Assembly (NCBI RefSeq): GCF_900168165.1
Contig: NZ_FUYV01000018.1
Span: 57,449-121,448 of the forward strand
Length of the DNA: 64,000 bases
Direction of reading: 5' to 3'
Source of the DNA: Alkalitalea saponilacus
Lineage (GTDB): Bacteria > Bacteroidota > Bacteroidia > Bacteroidales > Marinilabiliaceae
This document shows positions 9,263 to 17,930 of the stretch, piece after piece. How positions within the stretch are numbered: position 1 is the first letter of the stretch; every line of letters begins with the position of its first letter. A model generated the notes under the pieces. It searched no databases. It worked only from the letters and a program-made list of their open reading frames with translations, and was not told the origin of the DNA. The position numbers and the translations under genes are program-made.

Positions 9263-10369
9263 TTAAACAAAAGAAAATTCATCATCACAAACTGCGTGTA
9301 TCAAACTTATGACGGTCTCATTCTTAAATCGCAAACCAAGACTCCCGCTGAAGTCATCAAATTCAGGCTTAATTCCGTAACCTAAATCAAAAGCCCCGTT
9401 TGAAAAACGGTTCATTGGCTTAAAACCATTAACCAGAAGTTTTTCAATCCACCTGAATGCCGGTTCATGTTTCTCGACCCTGTCCATTTCATTTCCACCG
9501 ATAATATCATCAATCTCCCTGCCAAAAAACAACTTGAGGCCGTTTCGTTTCACTTCATCAATTGGTAACTGATCAATTACCTGAAAAACATGATAAAAAT
9601 GCTGGTAGCAGTTTTGAAAACGTCTTTGAAAATCAGGTTCATAATGATCTACGTTTGGTTCTGTCAGGAAAAAAGCTTTAGGATTTAAGCCCCGGAGCTT
9701 TTTTATCACTCTATGCCTGTCTGTTTGCTGCTTAATATGATGCAAAGCCAAAGATTCGTTAATTACGAGATCTCCGCCAGACTTCTGAATCATCTCCCCG
9801 ATCCATTCAAAATCAACTTCTTCAATAAACGACCTGACGGGGATAAAGTTCAATGCAAAAGGACACGAGACTTTTGAAATAACAGACTGAGCATGATCCA
9901 ATGCCTCTGAAAATGGTTCAATGCCGATCAGAGTAACTCTACGAAGAGAGTTACTTGCAGAGAGTTTCTTAAGAAGGGAGTTCATTTGCACTCCCATTCC
10001 TGTTCCAACATCAATAATTATGATATTTGAGGAATCACCAACCACTTCAAGAATGGTGTCATTAATAATTTCATGACACTTTTTCACAAAAGGGAATTGC
10101 TCTATCAATAAATTGAACAGTTCAATCTGAGGCACCTCAAATTTTTTGAGGTAGATATGTTCATCGGTACCGGATGGGCCGATGTGTTTTCTGATGGCCT
10201 TGATGAACAGGGTCGTTAAAAACTTTTCAGAACATGCTGACAATCCGTCAAGACAATGATCCAATAAAGTTTCAACTTCGACCCGGGTTTCCTGAGAAAT
10301 ATTATCAGGAAAATTTTTCATTACTAGATTTAAGGCTTCATAAACAGTAGGTACCGGAAAAGTCTGCAT
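9263..10369 (-). CDS. Bacterial GRAS-domain protein (Rossmann methyltransferase fold)
   Basis: 368 residues. From about residue 70 the chain follows the GRAS landmarks of plant SCARECROW/DELLA proteins. A VHIID-like segment (IIIIDVGTGMGVQMNSLL, 116-133) is also SAM-binding motif I. Next come IGIEPFS, a LVINESLALHHI strand (201-212; plant version VNS.FQLH.L), a PFYRE-like block (NPKAFFLTEPNVDHY then RF..CY.HFYHVF.VID, 229-266), and a SAW-like end (GREIDDIIGG then RVEKHEPAFRWIEKLLVNGF, 283-316). Bacterial GRAS proteins are known and predicted to be small-molecule methyltransferases or binders. Substrate and role are unknown. It sits between two paralogous STAS-like genes on the same strand inside a signalling cluster. 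Confidence 0.82.
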   Translation of the reverse strand: MQTFPVPTVYEALNLVMKNFPDNISQETRVEVETLLDHCLDGLSACSEKFLTTLFIKAIRKHIGPSGTDEHIYLKKFEVPQIELFNLLIEQFPFVKKCHEIINDTILEVVGDSSNIIIIDVGTGMGVQMNSLLKKLSASNSLRRVTLIGIEPFSEALDHAQSVISKVSCPFALNFIPVRSFIEEVDFEWIGEMIQKSGGDLVINESLALHHIKQQTDRHRVIKKLRGLNPKAFFLTEPNVDHYEPDFQRRFQNCYQHFYHVFQVIDQLPIDEVKRNGLKLFFGREIDDIIGGNEMDRVEKHEPAFRWIEKLLVNGFKPMNRFSNGAFDLGYGIKPEFDDFSGSLGLRFKNETVISLIHAVCDDEFSFV

Positions 10370-10533
10370 TCTTTAACAGGTTGGTTGAATTTACAAAATC
10401 AGGCAGGGTTAGGGTCACTTTTTTATTTAGTATCAAGTCAAGTGTGAATTGTCTCCCTCGCTCTCCCCTGGCCCCCAAGGGGGAATCACCAAGCACACAA
10501 GAATTAACCATTCACTTTATTCCTGACATGACG

Positions 10534-10920
10534 CTAGTGCTTTAGAAGCCAAGTTTCCGCTTCTGCTAAGTTGTCAAAATATTGTACATTATCGGGCATC
10601 CCTTTTTCCTTGGCAAAAGAACTTAGAGCAAGTTTGGTGATTACGTTTTTTGGCATTACAAAGGCCATCGCTTTTACTCCTCCGCCAAAAAGCTGCGGCA
10701 TCACAGAGGCTGCATATTTTGATTCTTCGGGCCCGACAGGCTTTTGCTCAACAGTGTTCGACATCAGATACTTTACCTGATTGCCTTTAACAAATTCTAC
10801 GGTTTTATCAATGGCCTCACGAAACTGAACTGAAGAGGCGAAACCAATCCACTTTTGTAATAGTAGCTTTTTTGTTGTATCAAATTCAATTCGCACAACA
10901 GGAGACGAATAAATTTCCAT
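10534..10920 (-). CDS. Small STAS-like protein, copy 2
   Basis: 128 residues from ATG 10920 (MEIYSSPVVRIEFDTT). A longer frame from 10980 exists but adds a non-homologous hydrophobic stretch, and copy 1 begins at the equivalent point. Paralogue of 8810-9241 with the same strand/helix pattern and shared motifs W(I)GFAS, NTVEQKPVGPEESKYAAS and KAMAFVMPK. Soluble, no known catalytic residues. It is the likely first gene of a run STAS-like, GRAS, STAS-like on the minus strand, with a 164-bp gap before the GRAS gene. That gap carries a small GC-rich palindrome (CCCCCAAGGGGG near 10473-10484). Confidence 0.75.
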   Translation of the reverse strand: MEIYSSPVVRIEFDTTKKLLLQKWIGFASSVQFREAIDKTVEFVKGNQVKYLMSNTVEQKPVGPEESKYAASVMPQLFGGGVKAMAFVMPKNVITKLALSSFAKEKGMPDNVQYFDNLAEAETWLLKH

Positions 10921-11234
10921 AACCTTAATATTTTTAAGTAAAACAAAAAAATAAATCCTTTCAAATTCACTATAAAACAATTCACTAAAACATTACGTCA
11001 TCAGACACACCCACAAAAACCTTATAGCGCTTGCTAAATAACACTTACAAAATAGCATTTTTTTATCAAAACAATAAATTTTGAAGGAAAAAGCGATACT
11101 TTGCTCCATGCTGCTTATACGTACTTTTTATCATATTGTTATACATTATCCAATAAATAACATAAAGCAACAGATATGTGTCGCAGTTTTAGATAAATAG
11201 AAAAAGAATAAAAACAATTAAAGCAGGAGCACTA

Positions 11235-11274
11235 AAAAACAAAAAAGCCAACAGGAATAATTACTGTTGGCTTT
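11235..11274 (-). terminator. Rho-independent terminator after the YfiR-like gene
   Basis: An 11-bp perfect stem (AAAGCCAACAG / CTGTTGGCTTT, 11244-11274) with a 9-nt loop is followed on the minus strand by a T-rich run. It lies 25 bp beyond the stop at 11300. Nothing else gene-like is seen in 10921-11299. Confidence 0.8.
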
Positions 11275-11299
11275 CTAAAAAATTATCTACAGGCGTTAT

Positions 11300-11806
11300 C
11301 TACCTTGCAAAATTGACTATTTGTCGGCTTAAAGTTAAATTGCGGTTACGGGTTCCTTCTTCATCCAACTGATAAACCATTCTTTCATTTTCAACATACA
11401 GGTTTATGCTTGCTTCGGCCGGCATACGACCATGGCTTTCTGTAATAACCAACACCGGAGAATTGCTTAATGCAGAAGCCGACCTTCTGAGAACACTTAA
11501 TTGATTGTTGGGAACAAACAAAATGTGACATGAAGTAAGATCATCATTTGCACCTAAAGCAACGATTTCGATTGGTCGTCCACCAACATTTCTATCTGAA
11601 GCTGAAGCCTGCAATTCTGAAATAATTGGGTGGTTGTGGCCTAAAACCCCTATTTTAAAAACCAATTCATTATGCAAGTTTGGCCATTGCACCAGTCTGG
11701 TGAAATTGTAAATAAAGGTACTCTGATACCTTTCAAGTTGAGCATCTGCCTTTTGCACAAACAAAAAAGCAAACAACATAAATAATGTAAAATAAACTTT
11801 TTTCAT
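11300..11806 (-). CDS. YfiR/DUF4154-family periplasmic protein
   Basis: 168 residues from ATG 11806: a signal peptide (MKKVYFTLFMLFAFLFVQKADAQ) then a compact domain (YQSTFIYNFTRLVQWPNL, FKIGVLGHNHPI, SCHILFVPNNQ, SPVLVITES, INLYVENERMVYQLD) matching DUF4154, the family of the periplasmic regulator YfiR. YfiR restrains the diguanylate cyclase YfiN in Pseudomonas; in Bacteroidota such proteins are often found with sensor kinases. No cyclase is nearby, so the partner is unknown. The longer frame from 11833 is rejected because a TATTTTTG promoter box covers 11831-11838. Confidence 0.8.
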   Translation of the reverse strand: MKKVYFTLFMLFAFLFVQKADAQLERYQSTFIYNFTRLVQWPNLHNELVFKIGVLGHNHPIISELQASASDRNVGGRPIEIVALGANDDLTSCHILFVPNNQLSVLRRSASALSNSPVLVITESHGRMPAEASINLYVENERMVYQLDEEGTRNRNLTLSRQIVNFAR

Positions 11807-11830
11807 TCTGGTATTAATTTGATTGCGATG

Positions 11831-11838
11831 CAAAAATA
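11831..11838 (-). promoter_or_regulatory. -7 promoter box for the YfiR-like gene
   Basis: The minus strand reads TATTTTTG, a match to TAnnTTTG. Expected transcription start is near 11825, about 20 nt before ATG 11806, which fixes the choice of start codon. No clear -33 TTG. Confidence 0.6.
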
Positions 11839-12059
11839 CCAGTTTACCAAATAATCGTATGTAAATTAAATATAATTAACCAGTTAAAATATCACAACAG
11901 ATTGAAAGTTATCACACTGTAGCATGCAAAACCATAGTAAAACAAAGAAAAATTAAAGGTGTAGATCAAATATTAATCGCAAAAGTAAGCGAATACAAAA
12001 GACACAAAACCTAAAATAGTGTAAAAAGAATCGCATGACTAATCAACACAAACATGACT

Positions 12060-12911
12060 TTAGTCAATATTTTCAGTCGACTCATCAAAATAGCTTACAA
12101 CCATTTCTGTATAACTACGTGAGACCGGCACGATCAGATCGCCGGCATCATCAAGCAACAACTGAAACTGTCCCTTAACGCGACGCAACATTTTAACTTG
12201 ATTCAAATTAATCATAAACGAACGATGGCATCTAACAAGCGGGTAATCTCTTAATAAAATTTCAAGACGTTTCAAGGTATTTCTCAGCAGATAACTTTTA
12301 GTTTTTCCTCCACTTTTATAGTAGATATCCACATAATTATCGCTCGCCTCAACATATAATACATCTGTTGCTTTAACGGTTATGCGTAACGTTCCATTTT
12401 CGTCTTTAAAAGGAATAAAAGCAGGGCGGCTGCGAATTTGTCGCAAAAGTTGTTCAAAACTCACCTTCTTTTCACGCCAGGCAAAATAGAGTGAAGTAAT
12501 CAGATATGGAATCAATAAAATAAGCGACGTATTTTGTACTGCCAAGTAAGCCAGCACGCTAAAAGGTCGCACATCTCCCAAAACCACCCTTTCGAGAATG
12601 GCATATAGAAGCCCCATTAATAAGACTTCTGCAGCAATCATTACGGAATACCCGGGAATGGTAATTTTCCTTCTTCTCTTTATCATCAACATGGTAAAGC
12701 GACTGATAAACACCACACACATTCCGGCAACCACAAGCAGACCTGAAACCAACAAAAAGATCCATAGATTTACATCGTACCATTCTCTAGCACCAAATGG
12801 CTTGTAGAGATTTATAAAAAAGAGAGCAAATAAAGATGTAAATACGATCTGTATTATGGTGTTACGGGGAGAAACAAAGTACTCCGCAATTACCCTTTGT
12901 TTTATTGCCAT
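12060..12911 (-). CDS. Membrane-anchored LytTR-family transcriptional regulator
   Basis: 283 residues. Four hydrophobic segments (about 18-36, 48-70, 87-108, 118-142) are followed by a short linker and a LytTR DNA-binding domain (about 170-275: VKATDVLYVEASDNYVDIYY, LRNTLKRLEILL, LVRCHRSFMINLNQV, VPVSRSYTEMV). Bacteroidota have many LytTR proteins with membrane N-termini instead of a receiver, which suggests direct sensing at the membrane. The promoter at 12951-12981 and three phased direct repeats at 12981-13030 immediately upstream are the layout expected of LytTR sites, so the gene is probably autoregulated. It stands alone, and its target genes are not evident. Confidence 0.92.
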   Translation of the reverse strand: MAIKQRVIAEYFVSPRNTIIQIVFTSLFALFFINLYKPFGAREWYDVNLWIFLLVSGLLVVAGMCVVFISRFTMLMIKRRRKITIPGYSVMIAAEVLLMGLLYAILERVVLGDVRPFSVLAYLAVQNTSLILLIPYLITSLYFAWREKKVSFEQLLRQIRSRPAFIPFKDENGTLRITVKATDVLYVEASDNYVDIYYKSGGKTKSYLLRNTLKRLEILLRDYPLVRCHRSFMINLNQVKMLRRVKGQFQLLLDDAGDLIVPVSRSYTEMVVSYFDESTENID

Positions 12912-12950
12912 TGAAATAAGATAAAATTATCCTTCTTTTTTGCAAGAACA

Positions 12951-12981
12951 CAAAAGTAACAGAAAGAAAAGAGAATATCAA
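12951..12981 (-). promoter_or_regulatory. Promoter of the LytTR gene (TTG-N20-TACTTTTG)
   Basis: The minus strand carries TTG (12981-12979), a 20-bp spacer and TACTTTTG (12958-12951), a close match to the Bacteroidota promoter consensus. The expected transcription start near 12944 leaves a leader of about 33 nt before ATG 12911. Confidence 0.75.
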
Positions 12982-13030
12982 TTCACCCCGTTATGAAAAA
13001 ATTCACCCCACATCAAAAGTCATTCACCCC
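12981..13030 (-). promoter_or_regulatory. Three phased direct repeats GGGGTGAAT, candidate LytTR operator
   Basis: Identical 9-mers (ATTCACCCC on the plus strand) start at 12981, 13001 and 13022, so the period is 20-21 bp, two helical turns, with spacers of 11 and 12 bp. The array abuts the -33 box of the LytTR gene. LytTR proteins such as AgrA and AlgR bind direct 9-bp repeats with 12-13-bp spacers. The match in spacing and position is strong; the binding itself is inferred. Confidence 0.7.
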
Positions 13031-13086
13031 AACTATTTGAAAAGCACTGCAATTAAATTCAACTAATCGGACTAATAATTTACTTT

Positions 13087-13231
13087 GCAACAGAATAAAT
13101 TCTCAACGGAGTTTTTATCGCTAAAAGTGTCGGCCTCACAGAGCAGTGTTTTAAAACCAATCCCGCCAGTCTGTTCTCCGGTTTAAGAACATTAATAAAC
13201 TCTGCTGAGGCGCACTTTTATCATTTTTTCA
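13087..13231 (+). ncRNA. Candidate rod-shaped small RNA (6S-like?)
   Basis: A long imperfect hairpin. The outer stem pairs TAAAAGTG (13122-13129) with CACTTTTA (13213-13220), GCCTCA (13133-13138) with TGAGGC (13206-13211), and CAGAG (13139-13143) with CTCTG (13200-13204). After an asymmetric internal loop, an inner stem pairs GTGTT-TTAAAACC (13146-13158) with GGTTTAA-GAACAT (13180-13192), closing a 21-nt loop. A T-rich run (TCATTTTTTC) follows on the plus strand and TTACTTTG, one base off the -7 consensus, precedes it. There is no reading frame. The shape of a long stem with a central bubble resembles 6S RNA, but no family was confirmed. Ends are approximate. Confidence 0.45.
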
Positions 13232-13262
13232 AGAGCCATTCTTATTCTTTTCACGAAAGATT

Positions 13263-13291
13263 TTGTTCTCCCCGCTTTTTTTCTATTTTTG
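13263..13291 (+). promoter_or_regulatory. Promoter of tRNA-Thr (TTG-N18-TATTTTTG)
   Basis: TTG at 13263-13265, an 18-bp spacer and TATTTTTG at 13284-13291 fit the Bacteroidota promoter consensus. Predicted start near 13297, about 40 nt before the mature tRNA. Confidence 0.7.
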
Positions 13292-13335
13292 CACCGCGAA
13301 ACTTTAAACCACCAAGTGGTTTAAAACTTCTAAAA

Positions 13336-13398
<63 letters not shown>

Positions 13399-13407
<9 letters not shown>

Positions 13408-16400
13408 CTTCTTCAAAACTTTATAAGTAAGTACTGAGTTTTCTCTCACCATCCTTAAAAGATATACGCCATCCTGAAGAAATCCCATATCAAGTTTTAA
13501 AGAGCTACCTCCGCTGGTACCAAAACTTTTCACCAATCTACCGCTAAAATCATACAATTCGATGCGAAGTTCACCTTCAGTAACGCCTTGTATATACAAA
13601 TCTGTCAACACAGGAATCGGATATAATGAGATGTGTTTCTTATTCAACTGAGTTGAATCGGTACTTATCCATGTCAAAACCAGCAAGTGTTCAATGTCAT
13701 TGTTTACATCAAGTGATCCCGACACAGGGATATAGCCGGGAGTATCAACAACATAACCAGCATCAGACTGTATTTCAACGCCATAAAAAACGGCTTTCCC
13801 TAAGGAGTTGGTTTCAACGGTTTCATTATTAAATGAAACTGGAATGTTGCTCAAGGGTTCAGATTCAGAATCAGTAATTCTAAAAGTAACAGTATGACAT
13901 GCATCAGCGAAATAAAAATCTGACAACGGCGAAACTGCACCATATAGAGGATATTCAGCATATACTGCAAATTGGTTATTCTTACATTGATCCACCTCTA
14001 TCTGAAAACTTGAGTTAAAAATGCCTGAAGCAGAACCAACATCATCCCCATCGAGCAAAATATAATAAACAAGATCTGTGTCAATATCTGAACCGGAAAT
14101 ATCCATTTGCAAAGATTCTTTCATGGTTTCTTTTGGAAAAAACGAGCCTTTCTCACGATGTACTTCAGCAATTTCAGCAACTCTGGAGGATTTCGCACCA
14201 CTCTTGTCAGCAAGGGGCATCTCTAATGTTTCCAGCTTTATCTGGTCAATGAGTATGGCCAAAGCATCATCAGAAACATAATTAATTGCCAATTGAACAG
14301 TTTGCCCTGCAAACTCTTCCAACGAATACAAAAACTCGGTCCAGTCACGAGGGACTTCAACGTAATCTCCCTCAGATAGTAGATGCTGTTCTCCATTTAT
14401 CAACACCAAAACACGTATTCTCTCCAACTGGTAAAGTGCTGATAACGTTTTTGCTTTAAGCGACAATGCATGCTGCTCATTAATCTTTAATGGTGGAGAA
14501 ATCAACCAATCATCATTAGGGCCATTTACCGCATTAAAAGCAGCCAATACATGACGCCCAGAAGGAGCAATCAAATCAAAATCAGCCTGAAGCAGACCTT
14601 CATAGTGAGGATCCAAAACAATGAAGGATCCGGTATAACCCTGATTTGGAAAATTGATCCCGGTTATACTCCAGGTTGGTGATTGATCTCCATCAATCAA
14701 AGTCCACCCCGGTAGAGAAAGTGAAAATGCGCTGAAACGATCAAAACTCTCATAAAGAAATGGGTTCCAGATAAGATCTACTTGCTTATAGTCATTCGTA
14801 TGAGATAATCCTGTAATGGCAGGTATTTCAAAATAATTTAAGAACAAATCAATGTTTTTTTCATCATCCGGAACAATTCGAACCCATCTCTGTTCATACC
14901 CCAATTTAGAAGCCGAAACTGAGATATAGTTCTCAGTGTAACCTTGAACCCAATAAGCAATACCTTCGTGATTTGTTACAACACTTTGACCATTTATATT
15001 AATTAACGCTCCCTCTATAGATCCATAAAAATCACTCACATTAAATGTCAAATTATAAAAGCGTTGATCTGTTGAAAAGAGAAAATCCTCAGAATAAAAC
15101 TGATAGCATAAATCATCATTATAGGTAAAGAAAGAAAAATAGAAGTTGGAAGAATGATGCATATCTGTAATAAATACTTCCTCATCGCTACCGGAGTAAA
15201 CCACGAAAACATCATTACCCAATTCATCACCTTCTCCGTAAACAGAATTGCCTTGATAAGAAATTCCGTCAGACGGAATTTCTGTCACCACTCCTCCCCT
15301 TCTGGCCAATACCAGAACCGAGGACTCTTCATTAGGGTTATTCCATGTAATATGCATTTCAGTTTCGGACACATCCGAAACAGAAACATTTGATACCGCG
15401 ACCATTGCAGTTCCGCAATGACTTCCGGCTTTAACCACCACATCATCAACTCCTATACCATAACCGTAATTCCCAATACCTTCAAAAGCGATCTCCACCA
15501 ATCCTGAAAAAGGTATTGCGACTCTTCGTTGAGCCCAACCGTCGGTAGCTTGTTGGAAATAAGCAATCTCCACCCAGTCATCATCACCTCGGTTTCTGGC
15601 TAATAGTCTTAATTCATCCTGATCATTGTCCCAAGGTTTTTGAAAATGCCTGAATTCAAGCAAAAATTCTTCATTCTCATCCATATGAAAAACAGGTGAG
15701 ACCATCCTTGTGACACCGGATGTACTTGAATTTACATAGAATCTTGCAAATTTATCTTCAGACCACGGCCCACCTGGATTCCCATGAATACCTGATGAGA
15801 CGGCTTGCCATGAATAATTACCCGCAACAAATTTTTGCCGCCAGTTTATCAGCCCGCCTGAAAAATTATCTATCCATGGAAATTCAGTTACAGGGGCAGC
15901 GTTTGTCAAAGCATTCGCAGACAAAGCTCCTGACCACTCATCTCCAATTTTGCTCCAAATCCTATAATAATAGCGGGTGGAAGGTTCTAGTTCATCATGT
16001 GTAAAATGATTGGAATCATCACCTGCGAAAAGAACAGTTCCACCTCCCGCGATAACGTCTCCCGGATTATAATTACCGCCATCCTGAGGTTGACCAAACA
16101 CCGGATCTGTATTAAATGCGAGTAAAACAGGATGTTCTTCTCCTGATGGAGTCCAGGACACCTCTATTTCGTTATGAGATAGGGCTGTGGCTTGAACACT
16201 TAAAGGACTTCCGTCCTGAATGGCCATAAAGTCAAAAGCCACAATCTCATTTTCCACATAAATTCCTGTGATACTTCTGTTAAATGGTTCGCCCGACCAG
16301 GTTAAAGTGGCAGGATTGGTTTCGTCAGTTAACATGGAGATACCCAATGAACCGGGGAACGTAGCAGAAGAAGTATTCACAGAGCCGCCTGCTGCCATCA

Positions 16401-17766
16401 CATAAAGACCTTGCCTGTCACCAGCATTAATATCATTTGTATTTCTTTTTTCTGCAATTCTATTTCCATCCACGTGATAGACTACCATATCCTCACCAGG
16501 CAAAGAAGAATCAAAATTCTGTCTGCGTCGGTTTTCAAGCAAAAGATATTCGTTCTCAACCGGACTGTTGACACGATAAACTTCCTGAGACGACATAACC
16601 GGAGAAAGTTCATATCGACCAACAGATCCAATAGAAAGTTCCGAGACCCAACCCAATTCAATTTTTGAAAATGCATTATGATGAGCAGGAGAAGATCCGG
16701 ATGGACTTCCATTATAAGTACCGGAGGCCATAATATCCCATCGACCTGTCCCGGGATTTCGAACACCGTTATCGCTGGTGTCATAATAATCGGGGATACC
16801 AAGATTGTGACCAAATTCGTGACTTATTACTCCGATGGTATTCTTATGTCCGGCCAGATTCCGGGTTTCAGGCTGTACAGTATATCTATCCACCTCAACG
16901 CCATTAAAAGTCCTGGCACTACGGGAGTAACCTGCTGAAGACAAAGACCAGGCATGAGACCAAATATCAGTTTCATTTCCGGTGACCTCCTGTCCCGGGC
17001 CCTGATGAATAATGGCAACACCCTCAACAACACCATTGCCTGTGTTATCAAACAAAGAAAAATCAACCCCTTGCGCTGCAGCAGCCTGCACAGCGTGATA
17101 GGCAAATTCCCCCCAGTTTTCACGAGGTCCGTAGTAATCTTTTTCATTAGGAACTGTTACCCACACAGTCACCGTAGATTCAATGTCCAACATTCCGTTG
17201 CTGTTCTCAAGATAGTAATCGCGAAAACTGCCTGTACTGTTATATCCCTCCTCATTCATATAACGATAAAAATCCTCCTGACTATAATTTGGAGTTTTAT
17301 CCGGGAAAGTAACCAAAATGACCAATAACTTGCGTTCACCTGAAGCCGGGAAGTAGGATTCAATACTACTGTTTTTAAGCATTGGAGATATAAAAGACTC
17401 CCTGATTTCCTGGATACGCTCTGGACTCACCATTGAGCCAGGCTCAATGGCATTTAAAAATTCAAGCTCCTCCGCATCACGATTTTCAGGATTTGAAGCC
17501 GTTATCCCGGAAGGAGTTACCTCTCCGGATTTTAAAACCGATGCATACTCAAATACTCCGGAACGATTTCTGGTTATTCGGTATCCATCAATTGTTGAGA
17601 CCCAATTAAACCATTCGTCTCCATGCAGCCGAATTGTTAAAACACTCCCATCGGGTTGTTCAATATCCTGGGGATATGGGTATGCGCCAACGCCAAATGC
17701 TTTAACTGAAGATAAAAATAGAAGCAGAATCAGGGAATTCCTGAAGAAAAGTTTTATACTATCCAT
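13399..17766 (-). CDS. Secreted M6-family metalloprotease with T9SS C-terminal domain
   Basis: 1455 residues from ATG 17766 (MDSIKLFFRNSLILLLFLSS is a signal peptide; the longer frame to 17814 adds a non-signal stretch). The N-terminal half is an M6/immune-inhibitor-A-type protease: zinc motif HEFGHNLGIPDYYD and Met-turn WDIMASG. Then come fibronectin-III-like segments (ALSHNEIEVSWTPSG, VSVSDVSETEMHITWN), two jelly-roll MAM-like adhesion modules (FPWIDNFSGGLINW; DRFSAFSLSLPGWTL), and a type A T9SS sorting domain (ISLYPIPVLTDLYIQG...GVYLLRMVRENSVLTYKVLKK). It should be exported by the Sec and type IX systems and be cell-attached or released. The final residues Ser-Gln and the TGA stop are encoded antisense to the 3' end of tRNA-Thr. 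Confidence 0.92.
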
Positions 17767-17930
17767 ATGACATAAAAATAACTTAAGACATCTGGTATCA
17801 TATGGGACTAACAAAACTCACAACCACAATTATTCAACAAACAATTATGATTCAAACCATCAATCTCCATTTCAACCTCATAGTTTTAACGCAATTACGC
17901 ACCAAATAGTTCTGCATAGATAAAAAAAAA

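Noticed and set aside
12981..13030. Three short repeats as a CRISPR remnant
   Set aside because: Units are only 9 bp with 11-12-bp spacers, there are no cas genes, and position at a LytTR promoter explains them better.
17767..17814. Upstream start of the M6 protease
   Set aside because: The extra residues precede a complete signal peptide that begins at ATG 17766.
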